64,000 nt of DNA from an uncultured Bryobacterales bacterium (GTDB taxonomy: Bacteria; Acidobacteriota; Terriglobia; Bryobacterales; UBA6623): positions 3,176,435 to 3,240,434 of the forward strand of contig OY282420.1 of NCBI GenBank assembly GCA_958295955.1, given 5' to 3'. Positions 54,648 to 63,722 of the stretch are shown here, piece after piece; position 1 is the first letter of the stretch, and each line of letters starts with the position of its first letter. Below the pieces are notes generated by a model. That model was given only the letters and a program-made list of their open reading frames with translations, had not been told where the DNA came from and made no database searches. The translations under genes were made by a program, and so were the position numbers.

Positions 54648-54854
54648 ATGGATGTAAAAGAGGAACGCATGATTGCAAGCGGCAAGTTGCCTGAATTGCC
54701 CGAGCGGCAACCCGAGTCCGACCGGGCGCGGGTCGATCGCGCCGACGGCAAGCGGGAGATCGAAGCGGCCGGCGAGCGGGAGCGGCCCGGCAACATCCTG
54801 CCGGGCCCGGCCCGCTGCCATGCGAGCGGCATTATGAGCGACCGGTCCCGTTGA
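54648..54854 (+). pseudogene. Decayed, internally deleted remnant of a WbuB-like GT4 gene
   Basis: This 68-codon stretch has no start context of a real gene, but parts match the GT4 half of the gene at 49848-52160. GKREIEAAGERERPGNI matches GKREVEAAIERERPGNI (coding about 50630-50680), and GPARCHASGIM matches GPERCHASDIM (about 50838-50870). The about 150 nt between those segments in the intact gene are missing here. DNA similarity of the first block is about 90% over 50 nt by eye. It is best read as a leftover of a duplicated or exchanged glycosyltransferase gene. Confidence 0.72.
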
Positions 54855-54856
54855 CC

Positions 54857-56032
54857 ATGCCGTTGCCCATGAACAAGACGGACGCTTCGACATCCGGGCC
54901 CGCGGCTCGTTTCCTCTTGGCCGGTCCGCTCCCGCCCCCGGAACACGGCCAATCGCTGATGTTCGAGATGTTGTGCGGCGCGCTTCGCGACCGCGGCTAC
55001 GATTGCCGGATCGTGAACATCCAAGGAAAGAATCCCTCCTCTCTTGGACGGTTGACCCTGCGGCGCTCAATGGAAACGCTGCTTTCTATTGTCCGCTTCG
55101 CGAGCGGGGCGCTCCCGCGTTACCGCCGCGTGTACATTACGGTCTCCAGATCCAGACCGGGCTTCATGCGCGACATGGCGATGATCTGTATCGCCCGGCT
55201 ACGCGGTTGCCGCGTCGCCATCCATGTTCATGGGGGGAATTACGATGTTTTCTACCGCTCGCAGCCGCGGTTCTGGCGGTTCCTGATCCGCCATACTCTG
55301 CGGCGCACTCAACGGATCCTCGTCCTCAGCGAGCGATTGCGAGGCATGTTCGACTTCGACCCGACGCTCAAGGAGCGCATCGCGGTCGTAGCGAACAGCC
55401 TGTTCTTTACTCCGAACGCCGCGCCGCGCGGCCGGCGCCTGCGTCCGGACCGGCCCGTTCGACTCCTGTTCCTGTCCAACCTGATCCAGTCCAAGGGCTA
55501 CGTCGACGTGCTGGAGGCCGTGGCGATACTGCGGAGGACGACGGCGATTCCGCTGAAAGCCGTTTTCGCGGGCCGCTTCCTGGCGTCCCCCGACGATCCT
55601 GCGCCAATGCCGCCGAAGGAGGCGGAAACGAGATTTCATGAGTACGTTGCGGCCAACCGCCTCGAGAATGTCGTGCGCTACGCGGGACCGGTCGTTGGCG
55701 AAGAGAAACGGCGTTTGCTCGAGACCAGCGATTTTTTTCTCCTGCCGACCCGTTATTTCACCGAAGGGCAGCCCGTTTCGATCATCGAAGCCATGGCCTA
55801 CGGCTGCGTCGTGATCGCCACGGACTACCGGGCCATACCGGACATGGTGGTCGACGGCGTCACCGGCATGCTGATCGATCTCGGCCGGCCGGAGCGGATC
55901 GCCGATGCCGTCCGGCGCATTACCGCCGAACCCGACCGCTACGAGGCGATGAGCCGGGCGACGGTGGAACGTTATGAAAAGTATTTTACAATGCAGCGGC
56001 ACCTGGATACAATCGTTCCCTTGCTGCAATAA
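54857..56032 (+). CDS. GT4 glycosyltransferase
   Basis: The 391-residue GT-B enzyme has an N-terminal FLLAGPLPPPEHGQSLMFEML loop and a VAIHVHGGNYDVFYR acceptor motif. The donor domain begins VRLLFLSNLIQSKGYVDVLEA, and the EX7E motif reads EGQPVSIIEAMAYGCVVIAT. Compared with the gene before it, the donor-binding loop differs, so a different sugar or linkage is likely. ATG 54857 is used; a TTG two codons earlier is possible. It follows the GT4 remnant. Confidence 0.9.
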   Translation: MPLPMNKTDASTSGPAARFLLAGPLPPPEHGQSLMFEMLCGALRDRGYDCRIVNIQGKNPSSLGRLTLRRSMETLLSIVRFASGALPRYRRVYITVSRSRPGFMRDMAMICIARLRGCRVAIHVHGGNYDVFYRSQPRFWRFLIRHTLRRTQRILVLSERLRGMFDFDPTLKERIAVVANSLFFTPNAAPRGRRLRPDRPVRLLFLSNLIQSKGYVDVLEAVAILRRTTAIPLKAVFAGRFLASPDDPAPMPPKEAETRFHEYVAANRLENVVRYAGPVVGEEKRRLLETSDFFLLPTRYFTEGQPVSIIEAMAYGCVVIATDYRAIPDMVVDGVTGMLIDLGRPERIADAVRRITAEPDRYEAMSRATVERYEKYFTMQRHLDTIVPLLQ

Positions 56033-56059
56033 TGCATGTGAGCAGCGGTTGCAGAACGA

Positions 56060-57298
56060 ATGGCGAAACGTTGTCCGGCAATCGACGTCGCGGCCGCTGC
56101 AAAGACGCCGGACCGCCGTATCCGGAAAACCATGCGTGACCTTACCGCCGGCGTCTCGGCGCGGACAAGCGCAGACCGGCGAGTCGCGCTGTTCGTGCCT
56201 TCGCTTACCGGCGGCGGCGCCGAGCGCGCCTTGCTGGAAATTGCGCGGGGGTTGGTCCGGCGCGGGGTCTCCGTCGATTTGGTGGTCACCCGCAGCGGCG
56301 GCGCGCTCTGGGGAGCGGTCCCGGAGGACGTTAGATTGATCAACCTGAAATCCTGGAAGACCCCGACCTGTCTTCCCGCGCTGATCCGCTACATCGGGCG
56401 CGAGCGGCCCGCCGTGCTCGTTTCGACCTTGGAGCTGGGCAATTTAACGGCTTTACTGGCAAAGAAGTTCTTTACGCGAAAGCTGTATCTGGTGGCGCGC
56501 CAGGACAGCATGTACACGGCGCTACGTCGGACTCAAGGGTTTGCGCTGCGTACGGCGCAGCGCCTCCTGAAACGGCTGCTGCCTGCCGCCGATGCAATCG
56601 TCGCCGTCTCGTCCGGCGTGGCCGAAGATTTGAAGCGCGTTGCTCCTCGGGCGGCCGGCCTGGTGCGGATCGTCCCGAACCCGGTGGTGACCCCCGCGCT
56701 CGTCGAACAGGCCGCGTTGCCGGTAGCGCATCCCTGGTTCGACGACCAGCGGACGCCGGTGATCCTCACCGCCGGCAGGCTCGACATCGCGCAAAAAGAC
56801 CAGCCGACGTTGCTCAAGGCATTCGCGGAGGTGCTCAAGTCGCATCCCGCGCGGCTGATTGTGCTCGGCGAAGGGCCGGACCGAGCCGGGCTGACGGCCC
56901 TCACCCGCGAGTTGAGAATTCGGGAGCACGTCGATTTCGCCGGATTCCGGGCCAACCCCTTCGCCTACATGGCTCGGGCGCGGGTATTCGTGCTGTCGTC
57001 CGTTCATGAAGGGCTGCCCACGGTGCTGATCGAAGCCATGGCCTGCGGCGCGCCGGTGGTCAGCACGGACTGCCCCTGCGGCCCCCGTGAGATATTGGAA
57101 GGGGGCAAGTGGGGGCGCCTCGTGCCGGTGGGCGACTGGCAAGCGCTGGCGGGGGCGATACGGGATACGCTCGACCGCCCCCCCGCCAGAGAACGTTTGA
57201 TCGCCAGAGCGCGCCATTATTCCGCGGCAGCGTCGCTGGAGCGGCATTTGGAGTTGATACGCAGCGCTATTCAGGCTGCGCCGGGGAATGCACGATAG
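56060..57298 (+). CDS. GT4 glycosyltransferase (WcaL/PglA-like)
   Basis: The 412-residue GT-B enzyme has LFVPSLTGGGAERALLEIARGL, the GGAE loop typical of GalNAc or heptosyl-type GT4 enzymes. It also shows VSTLELGNLTALLAK, the donor-domain start VILTAGRLDIAQKDQPTLLKAF and the EX7E motif EGLPTVLIEAMACGAPVVSTD. About 35 basic and Ala-rich residues precede the domain and may be spurious; ATG 56132 (MRDLTAG) is an alternative start. The stop codon abuts the next ATG with no gap. Confidence 0.9.
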   Translation: MAKRCPAIDVAAAAKTPDRRIRKTMRDLTAGVSARTSADRRVALFVPSLTGGGAERALLEIARGLVRRGVSVDLVVTRSGGALWGAVPEDVRLINLKSWKTPTCLPALIRYIGRERPAVLVSTLELGNLTALLAKKFFTRKLYLVARQDSMYTALRRTQGFALRTAQRLLKRLLPAADAIVAVSSGVAEDLKRVAPRAAGLVRIVPNPVVTPALVEQAALPVAHPWFDDQRTPVILTAGRLDIAQKDQPTLLKAFAEVLKSHPARLIVLGEGPDRAGLTALTRELRIREHVDFAGFRANPFAYMARARVFVLSSVHEGLPTVLIEAMACGAPVVSTDCPCGPREILEGGKWGRLVPVGDWQALAGAIRDTLDRPPARERLIARARHYSAAASLERHLELIRSAIQAAPGNAR

Positions 57299-59758
57299 AT
57301 GAATCCCAAGCGCTTGGCGTTCTTTTTGCTGTTGGCGGCTATTTTCGCGCAGATGTGGTTTGCCAGCACTCCGCTGCCATTGGGCGGTCCGAACGTCATG
57401 CTGGCCGGCCTGACGGTTCTCCTGTCGGCGTTCTGCGTGTTGCGGCGCGCCGTTCGGATCGAGAAGCGCTCCGCCGCCGTCTGCGCCCTCGTCGAGGACT
57501 ACCGTCCGATAATCCCGGTCGTTGCGGTGTCGGCGCTGCTGGCGGCATGGGCGCTGGCTGTCTATCTGTTCACCGATACGCTGCGATCGCAGTCGGTGCG
57601 GCCGGCGCAGATGGCGCTGGGCTGCGGCGTCCTGTTTGCGGTGTATCTGTCAGTGGACAGCATGCGCCGGGCCAAGTTCATGGCGCTGGCGATCGTTACG
57701 GCAACATTTATGTCCGCGCTATTCGGCTTCGGCGTGCTTCTTGTCGGCGATCCCTTCTTGAGTGTCTGGCTGCATATCGCCGATGTGAACGCGGAAAAGA
57801 TGGATATCGTTTTTACCGAGGGCCGAATAGCCGGACTCGCTCTGAATGTGGGCATCTTCGCCATGCAACTCGCTGTCGGCATCTGCCTGTCCTTTGCGGC
57901 TCTCCTGTATAGCCCTTTCGAGCAGGGTAAGACGGGCGGGCGGACCTGTAACGCAGCGCTGTTCGTCATGTCGATGACCATGGCAACGGCACTGGTCGTA
58001 AACGCCACCCGATCGGCCATTCTCGGCACACTGGTCGGCGCCGTTATCGTCGCCTTGCCGTCCCTGAGGGCGCCGCTCCTGCGGCGGCGTTTGCTCTTTA
58101 TCGTTCCGCTGCAGGCAATCTGGATGCTTGCATTTTTTAATCCCGTATTTGCGGTCCGCGACGTCGTCGGCCTCTTGGCCGGCGACCTCCCGGCGATCGA
58201 CGGTCTCGCCGCCGGCGACAGACTCGCTGACAGCGGTGACCGCGCGGTCATCTACCACAAGAGGATTGGAGGGATTGCCGCCGGGGCGGAGTACGCGGTG
58301 CAATTGCGCACACAGAATGATCGCGGTTTTGGGCAGGCGAGCGAGATTGTCGCAGTGACGGAAAACGACGGCAGCTTGACGCTCTCCTGGAACGTCTCCA
58401 ACGATCTCAACATCGCCGGCTACCAGTTCCGGCTGCGAGGTCACAGAGAGACGGCGTGGCGGCCGTGGCGGAACTTTTCCCTCTCTCCCCAGGTCGGCGA
58501 CGGCACGCCCTGCACCACCGACGACTCGGCCTTTTACAACCTCGCCGCCGGTTTCGACGGCAGCGGTGACTACGAAGTCATCGGCCACATGATCGGGGGC
58601 ATGGATCTCCGGTATCCATACAATGTGCAACTACGCGCGCGGTACGGCCGGGAATATGGAGCGGAGAAATGTGAGATTACCGCCCATCCGGGGAACGAGG
58701 GCGCCTTGACGTTGACGTGGCGCAAATCCGACGACCCCGGCATCACCGGTTACCAGTTCCGGCTGCGCGTACCCGATGAGAAGGAGTGGCGGCAGTGGCT
58801 GGACTTCGTGCCCTCCCTGAGCAGCAAAGGCCCGGTCATCGATGCTCTCGCTACCGACAGCAGCGGCCTCGCCGACAACGGTAACCGCCCGACCCTCCGC
58901 CACGTGATCGAGGGTTTGATCCCGCGGGCGGAGTTCAGGGTGCGACTGCGCGCGCAGAACGAATATGGGTTCGGTGCGGCAAGCCGTGAAATTACCGCCA
59001 AGGCGGAAAACGACGGCAGCCTCATGTTGGCTTGGCGCGAACCCGACGACCCAACGAGCATCACCGATTACCAATACTGCTTGTGGAATCCCGCTATGGA
59101 GAGGTGGAAGCCGTGGCAGAGCTTTGTTCCCATCGCGGGCAGCGGTCACCGGCTCGCCACGTCGGACCCCGCCGGCGAAGCAAACGAAAAGGAGTGGAAG
59201 CTGCTCGCGGCGCGTACTGCCCGCAGTTTGTCCGATCGAGGATTAGATGGGAATACTCGCATCTTCCAGATTTCCGATTGGTCGGTCCTGATACGGATAC
59301 ACATGGCGGCCACGGCATTACGCTATTCTTGGGACCATCCGCTCGGAACGGGCCTGTATCGTCCAACCGCGTCGCACGTAAGCACGATGCTGGAGCCCTG
59401 GCAGGTGGAAGATATATTAAACGAGCCGCCGCACAATCAGTTTCTGCACGCCCTCGTGCTTTATGGATTTCCCGGCTTGATCCTGCTCCTGCTGTTCTAT
59501 GTTCTCGTGCTGCGGTCGCTGATCCGCTCCATAAGGTCTGTCATGCGCGGGCAGGATGCGGATCTCCATTTCCTCGCCACCGGCGTTGTCGGAGCGACGG
59601 CCGCCTATTCGATCGTCACCCTCCTGATTCCCCTAGGTCCGTTCATAATCGATTGGAGCCACTTTTTCCTCATCGGGCTGGCGTTCAGCCTCGAGCGAAT
59701 GGCAACCGCGTATCGAGGGAACGGGCCGATCGGTAACCCGCCGCCCGCGCAGGGGTAG
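57299..59758 (+). CDS. O-antigen polymerase/ligase-like membrane protein with FnIII-like modules inserted in the periplasmic loop
   Basis: This 819-residue product is about twice the normal size. Residues 1 to about 288 hold about eight membrane segments of a Wzy/WaaL-type enzyme. Residues about 650-800 resume that family: WSVLIRIHMAATALRYSWDHPLGTGL, then the catalytic-loop motif PPHNQFLHALVLYGFPGL (H712-N713) and the last membrane segments. Between them (about 290-640) lie three FnIII-like modules, each with a V-x-L-R-[TA] strand, an N/E-D/E-G-[SA]-L-x-L-[TSA]-W strand, a Y-Q-[FY]-x-L-[RW] strand and a W-x-x-W-x-x-F end. A partial fourth may follow. The gene probably polymerises or ligates the glycan of this cluster. 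The insertion is most unusual. Confidence 0.85.
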   Translation: MNPKRLAFFLLLAAIFAQMWFASTPLPLGGPNVMLAGLTVLLSAFCVLRRAVRIEKRSAAVCALVEDYRPIIPVVAVSALLAAWALAVYLFTDTLRSQSVRPAQMALGCGVLFAVYLSVDSMRRAKFMALAIVTATFMSALFGFGVLLVGDPFLSVWLHIADVNAEKMDIVFTEGRIAGLALNVGIFAMQLAVGICLSFAALLYSPFEQGKTGGRTCNAALFVMSMTMATALVVNATRSAILGTLVGAVIVALPSLRAPLLRRRLLFIVPLQAIWMLAFFNPVFAVRDVVGLLAGDLPAIDGLAAGDRLADSGDRAVIYHKRIGGIAAGAEYAVQLRTQNDRGFGQASEIVAVTENDGSLTLSWNVSNDLNIAGYQFRLRGHRETAWRPWRNFSLSPQVGDGTPCTTDDSAFYNLAAGFDGSGDYEVIGHMIGGMDLRYPYNVQLRARYGREYGAEKCEITAHPGNEGALTLTWRKSDDPGITGYQFRLRVPDEKEWRQWLDFVPSLSSKGPVIDALATDSSGLADNGNRPTLRHVIEGLIPRAEFRVRLRAQNEYGFGAASREITAKAENDGSLMLAWREPDDPTSITDYQYCLWNPAMERWKPWQSFVPIAGSGHRLATSDPAGEANEKEWKLLAARTARSLSDRGLDGNTRIFQISDWSVLIRIHMAATALRYSWDHPLGTGLYRPTASHVSTMLEPWQVEDILNEPPHNQFLHALVLYGFPGLILLLLFYVLVLRSLIRSIRSVMRGQDADLHFLATGVVGATAAYSIVTLLIPLGPFIIDWSHFFLIGLAFSLERMATAYRGNGPIGNPPPAQG

Positions 59759-60060
59759 CAACCGTCGCGCCGCCTCCGCATACGCGCTCTGCCGCGCGCC
59801 TGCAAAGACCTCGCCTTGCCCCGGTGAGCGGCTCCCCTCTATGCCAATCGAAAGACAAGCCCGAAGAGCTGACAAGGGCAAGGGGGAAACGATCGCGGAC
59901 GATTTTGCGCATCGAGTTGGACGTACGCTTGACCGTCCGCGCCGCAAGGGCGCTCTGGCCGCGGGCTGCCGCCGACTCAGCCTCCACGTCGGCGTGGCGC
60001 AGGGCGCGCTCATGGAGCGCTTCGCCGTGAACGTCCGCCGGTCCGCCGCGGCCGGCGGTC
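59759..60060. other. 302-nt gene-free region
   Basis: This gap lies between the convergent polymerase and NHL-lipoprotein genes. No conserved gene, terminator with T-run or copy of the dispersed repeat was recognised. Open frames crossing it have no family resemblance. Confidence 0.5.
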
Positions 60061-61299
60061 TTAATCAGACGGCCAGACGGTTCCCTGGTTCTTTTCCGCG
60101 ACGGGCGCTTCGCCCTTGTAGATGAACTTCTGCACGCGCTGGCCGCGGTAGGTCTCGGTCGTATAGAGATTGCCCTGCGAGTCGGTTGCGACGCTATGCA
60201 CCGCGTAGAATTGACCCGGCTGGCGGCCGCCGTCGCCGAACGTCGTCAGCACTTCCAGCGTCTTGCGGTTCAGCACGTGAATCTTCATGTTCGCGCCGTC
60301 GGCGACATACAGGTACTTCTGCTCGGGATCGCGCGAGAGCGCCACGTCGAACGTGGACCCGTCCCCCAGCGTGTTCTTCGCCACGAAAACCTCGTCCACG
60401 TAGGTCCCGTCGGTCTTGAAAACCTGGATGCGGTCGTTGGTGCGGTCGCAGACATAGAGCAGGCCGTCGTCCGCCAGCGTTATGGCATGCACCGGCGTAC
60501 GGAACTGCTGCGCCGGCGGATCGCTCGGATTGTACGCCCCGAGCTGCGTGTCGTCGGGCTCGTTGCCGTACGCTCCCCAGTGGCGCTTGTATTCGCCGGT
60601 GTCGGCATCGAGCACGATGACGCGGCGGTTGCCGTAGCCGTCCGCAACGTAAAGCTCGTTGGTCTGCGGATCGACCAGGGTCTTCGCCGGCAGCTTGAAA
60701 TTGCCCGGGTCGTTGCTGCCCGTGCCGGTGAACGGCTTGCCGATCTGCATCAAGAATTGGCCGCTCTGCGAAAATTTCAAGACCATGCTGTCGTGGACCT
60801 GGCCTCTGCCCATGGCGCTCTCGTCGTGGGGCAGCGCCGCCGCGGCCCTGGATTGGCCGCGTCCGTTGCCGCCGATCCAGATATTCCCCTTGTGGTCGAC
60901 GTCGATGCCGTGGTTCGAGGCCGGCCAGTCGTAGCCTTCGCCCGGGCCGCCCCAATGGCCCAGCAAATCGCCTTCCGAGTTGAATTGCAAGATCGGCGGG
61001 GCCGCGTAGCAGCACTCCGAAGCCGGCGGATCCCAAGTCGCGTAAAGCTCTTTCGCTTCCAGCGAGCCGCCGCGGTGGATGATCCAGACATTGTCGTTGG
61101 CGTCCACGTCGACGCCGATGACGGTGCCGAGCAGCCAGTGGTTGGGCAACGGTTTCGGCCACAACGGGTCGACCTCGAAACGAGGCGCCGTCGGGCCGTC
61201 GGACACGGCCGCGGCCTGCTCGCCGCCGCCTCCGGCGCCGCAGCCGGCGAGCGCTGCGGCCAATAATACTGTCATGCCAATGGCGAATGCGCGGTTCAT
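60061..61299 (-). CDS. NHL-repeat beta-propeller lipoprotein (peptidylamidoglycolate-lyase-like)
   Basis: The 412-residue product has a lipoprotein signal (LLAAALAGCGAGG, Cys20), then a six-bladed NHL propeller with repeats such as GIDVDHKGNIWIGGNGRG, LVDPQTNELYVADGYGNRRV, AITLADDGLLYVCDRTNDRI and SVATDSQGNLYTTETYRGQRV. Closest general resemblance is to peptidyl-alpha-hydroxyglycine amidating lyase-like propellers, but catalytic equivalence is not shown. GAGGTGAT before ATG 61299 is a good ribosome binding site. The gene is divergent from the HupE/UreJ-like gene, 73 nt apart. Confidence 0.85.
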   Translation of the reverse strand: MNRAFAIGMTVLLAAALAGCGAGGGGEQAAAVSDGPTAPRFEVDPLWPKPLPNHWLLGTVIGVDVDANDNVWIIHRGGSLEAKELYATWDPPASECCYAAPPILQFNSEGDLLGHWGGPGEGYDWPASNHGIDVDHKGNIWIGGNGRGQSRAAAALPHDESAMGRGQVHDSMVLKFSQSGQFLMQIGKPFTGTGSNDPGNFKLPAKTLVDPQTNELYVADGYGNRRVIVLDADTGEYKRHWGAYGNEPDDTQLGAYNPSDPPAQQFRTPVHAITLADDGLLYVCDRTNDRIQVFKTDGTYVDEVFVAKNTLGDGSTFDVALSRDPEQKYLYVADGANMKIHVLNRKTLEVLTTFGDGGRQPGQFYAVHSVATDSQGNLYTTETYRGQRVQKFIYKGEAPVAEKNQGTVWPSD

Positions 61300-61322
61300 A
61301 ATCACCTCATCGATCAGGCATA

Positions 61323-61335
61323 GGGTATCATACCC
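61323..61335. promoter_or_regulatory. 13-bp inverted repeat in a divergent promoter region
   Basis: GGGTAT-C-ATACCC is a perfect inverted repeat with 1-nt centre, between two divergent genes. It could be an operator shared by both. No regulator gene is adjacent. Confidence 0.45.
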
Positions 61336-61372
61336 CGTTCGCCGGAAAGGAAAAAAGGAAGGGAGCGGCATA

Positions 61373-62563
61373 TTGACCCGGTTTTGTCGATTTCCGCTCC
61401 GGGCGGCGCTGTGCCTTGCGGCCGTCGGCGCCGCCGGGGCGCACGAAATCCCGGTCGACGTCCGCGTCCATGCTCTGGTCAAGCCGGCGGGGAACCGCTT
61501 GCAGGCTCTCGTGCGCATACCGTTGCGGGCCGTGCGCGACGTGGAGTTTCCGCAGTTCGGGCCGGGGTATCTGGACGTCGAACGGCTCGAACCCCGGCTG
61601 AAAGACTTGGCGTCCCTGTGGATCGGCGCGGTTGTCGAAATCTATGAGAACGGCGAACGGCTTCCCATGCCGAGAATCGCCGCTACGCAGATCGCGATCC
61701 AAGCCGACAAGTCCTTCGCTTCTTTCGAGCGGGCGGCCGCTCATGTCGCGAGTCCGTTGATCGCCAACGGCGCCAATGTCGTCTGGGACCAGGTCTGGTT
61801 CGACGTCCTGCTCGAATACCCCATCGAGTCGGACCGCTCGGAGTTTGCGATGCGCCCCGGTCTTCAGGGGCTGGCGTCGCGCGTGGTGACCGCCCTGCGC
61901 TTTCTGCCGCCGGGCGGCGCCGTCCGCGCTTACGAGTTCGTCGGCGACCCCGGCGTGACGCCGCTCGACCCGCGCTGGAGCCAGGCCGCCCTGCATTTCG
62001 TCGAGTCGGGCTTTTTCCACATTCTCGAAGGCGTCGATCACCTGCTGTTCCTGCTTTGCCTGGTCATCCCCTTCCGCCGGCTGCGCCCTCTGGCGCTGAT
62101 CGTCACGGCGTTTACCGCTGCTCATTCGCTGACGCTCATGGCCTCCGCCTTCGATTTCGCTCCGGATGCGCTATGGTTTCCGCCGCTGATCGAAACGCTG
62201 ATCGCCGTCTCGATCTTCTACATGGCGCTCGAGAACATCTTCGGCGCCGTTGCCGGGCGGCGGCGTTGGATGTTCGCGCTCGGCTTCGGCCTGGTGCATG
62301 GCTTCGGTTTTTCGTTCGCCTTGCGGGAAACGCTCCAGTTCGCCGGGGCGCATCTGGTCACGTCGCTGCTCGCGTTCAACGTCGGCGTGGAGCTCGGGCA
62401 GATTCTCGTGCTGCTCTTCCTCGTTCCTCTGCTGCATGCGTTTTTTCGCTTCGCCGTCGCCGAAAGAATGGGCGTCATCGTCCTGTCGGCTCTGGTCGCC
62501 CACGTCGGCTGGCACTGGATGATCGAGCGCGCCGAGCTCCTGATGCGGTATTCCATCGAGTAG
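61373..62563 (+). CDS. HupE/UreJ-type membrane protein with large extracytoplasmic domain
   Basis: The 396-residue product starts at TTG 61373 after GGAAGGGAG. A signal peptide (LRAALCLAAVGAAGAHE) precedes about 190 residues of soluble beta-rich domain. Then come about six membrane segments with the HupE/UreJ_2 motif SGFFHILEGVDHLLFLLCLV, AFTAAHSLTLMAS, FGLVHGFGFSFALRE and VAHVGWHWMIER. The conserved His residues in the helices suggest metal (Ni or Co) permeation, as proposed for HupE. Many non-hydrogenase bacteria have this longer form with unknown function. The mature N-terminus begins AHEIPV, as in other family members. Confidence 0.86.
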   Translation: MTRFCRFPLRAALCLAAVGAAGAHEIPVDVRVHALVKPAGNRLQALVRIPLRAVRDVEFPQFGPGYLDVERLEPRLKDLASLWIGAVVEIYENGERLPMPRIAATQIAIQADKSFASFERAAAHVASPLIANGANVVWDQVWFDVLLEYPIESDRSEFAMRPGLQGLASRVVTALRFLPPGGAVRAYEFVGDPGVTPLDPRWSQAALHFVESGFFHILEGVDHLLFLLCLVIPFRRLRPLALIVTAFTAAHSLTLMASAFDFAPDALWFPPLIETLIAVSIFYMALENIFGAVAGRRRWMFALGFGLVHGFGFSFALRETLQFAGAHLVTSLLAFNVGVELGQILVLLFLVPLLHAFFRFAVAERMGVIVLSALVAHVGWHWMIERAELLMRYSIE

Positions 62564-62669
62564 CCCGTCTTCGGCGCGGCGTTTTTTGCCGGTATTCCGG
62601 AACGGCCGGTCCGCCCCCCTCCGTTCGTCACCGGGAATGTTCGCCTGCCCGATCTGCAATACTCGGGCC

Positions 62670-63716
62670 ATGCAGGGCGCGTACGACGCGGTGCTCGTGC
62701 TCTCCTTCGGCGGGCCGGAGAAACGCGAGGATGTGATTCCGTTCCTGGAGAACGTGCTGCGCGGGAAACCCGTACCCCGCGAGCGGCTGCAAGCGGTCGC
62801 CGAACACTACTACCGCTGCGGCGGACGCAGTCCGCTCAACGACCGCAACCGGGAGTTGATCGAGGCGCTGTCCGCGGAACTTGCGGCCGGGGGTCCCGCT
62901 CTTCCGATCTATTGGGGCAACCGCAATTGGCGTCCTTTTCTGGCCGATGCGCTGCGGGAGATGCAGGCCGCCGGCGTCGCCAGGGCTCTTGCCTTCGTGA
63001 CCTCGGCCTTCGGCTCTTACTCCGGCTGCCGTCAATACCGCGAAGACATCGAGCGGGCGCGCGCGGCAATTGGAGAGGGAGCTCCGGTCGTCGACAAGAT
63101 CAGAGTGTTCTTCAACCATCCGGGGTTCATCGAGGCGATGATCGACCGGGTGAACGATGCGCTCGGAACGTTCTCCGCGGCCGAGCGGCCGGCGGTCAAG
63201 TTGCTCTACACGGCGCACAGCGTGCCGCTGTGGATGGCCGCGGGCAGCGATTACGCCGCGCAGCTTCGAGAGGCTGCGCGGTTGATCGCCGAGGGCGCCG
63301 GCGCCGGCGATTGGGAGCTCGCCTACCAAAGCCGCAGCGGTCCGCCCAGCCAGCCCTGGCTGGAGCCGGATATATGCGACCGGCTGCGGGAGTTGCAAGC
63401 GGACGGCTGCCGCAGCGTGTGCGTCGTGCCGGTCGGGTTCCTTTGCGACCACGTGGAAGTGCTGTTCGATCTCGATACCGAGGCGGCGGGGCTGGCCGCC
63501 AAATTGGGCATGAAAATGGCGCGGGCCGGCACGGTGGGCGCACATCCGGCTTTCATAGCGGGAATCCGCGATTTGATTGCCGAACGCGCCGGCGGCAGTC
63601 CGCGGCGCGCGGCAGTGGGACGGCTTCCCCCTTGCCCCGACGTCTGCCCCGCCGACTGCTGCCCCGCGCCCGCGCCCCGTCCCCTGCGCCGGAAAGCAGC
63701 GGGCGCCGGTCTGTAA
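62670..63716 (+). CDS. hemH: Ferrochelatase with C-terminal cysteine cluster
   Basis: The 348-residue product inserts Fe2+ into protoporphyrin or coproporphyrin at the end of haem synthesis. Family motifs are AYDAVLVLSFGGPEK, the catalytic H183 in LLYTAHSVP, and E263 in PVGFLCDHVEVLFDLD. The C-terminus carries C322, C326, C330 and C331 (CPDVCPADCC), a candidate [2Fe-2S] ligand set as described in some bacterial ferrochelatases (for example in Myxococcus and actinobacteria). ATG 62670 is chosen because it opens the conserved sequence; the preceding in-frame residues look unrelated. The galK gene follows 6 nt later. Confidence 0.93.
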   Translation: MQGAYDAVLVLSFGGPEKREDVIPFLENVLRGKPVPRERLQAVAEHYYRCGGRSPLNDRNRELIEALSAELAAGGPALPIYWGNRNWRPFLADALREMQAAGVARALAFVTSAFGSYSGCRQYREDIERARAAIGEGAPVVDKIRVFFNHPGFIEAMIDRVNDALGTFSAAERPAVKLLYTAHSVPLWMAAGSDYAAQLREAARLIAEGAGAGDWELAYQSRSGPPSQPWLEPDICDRLRELQADGCRSVCVVPVGFLCDHVEVLFDLDTEAAGLAAKLGMKMARAGTVGAHPAFIAGIRDLIAERAGGSPRRAAVGRLPPCPDVCPADCCPAPAPRPLRRKAAGAGL

Positions 63717-63722
63717 AGCGGC

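Noticed and set aside
59841..60125. 94-codon plus-strand frame between the polymerase and NHL genes
   Set aside because: Basic, low-complexity translation with no family resemblance, overlapping the 3' end of the NHL gene.
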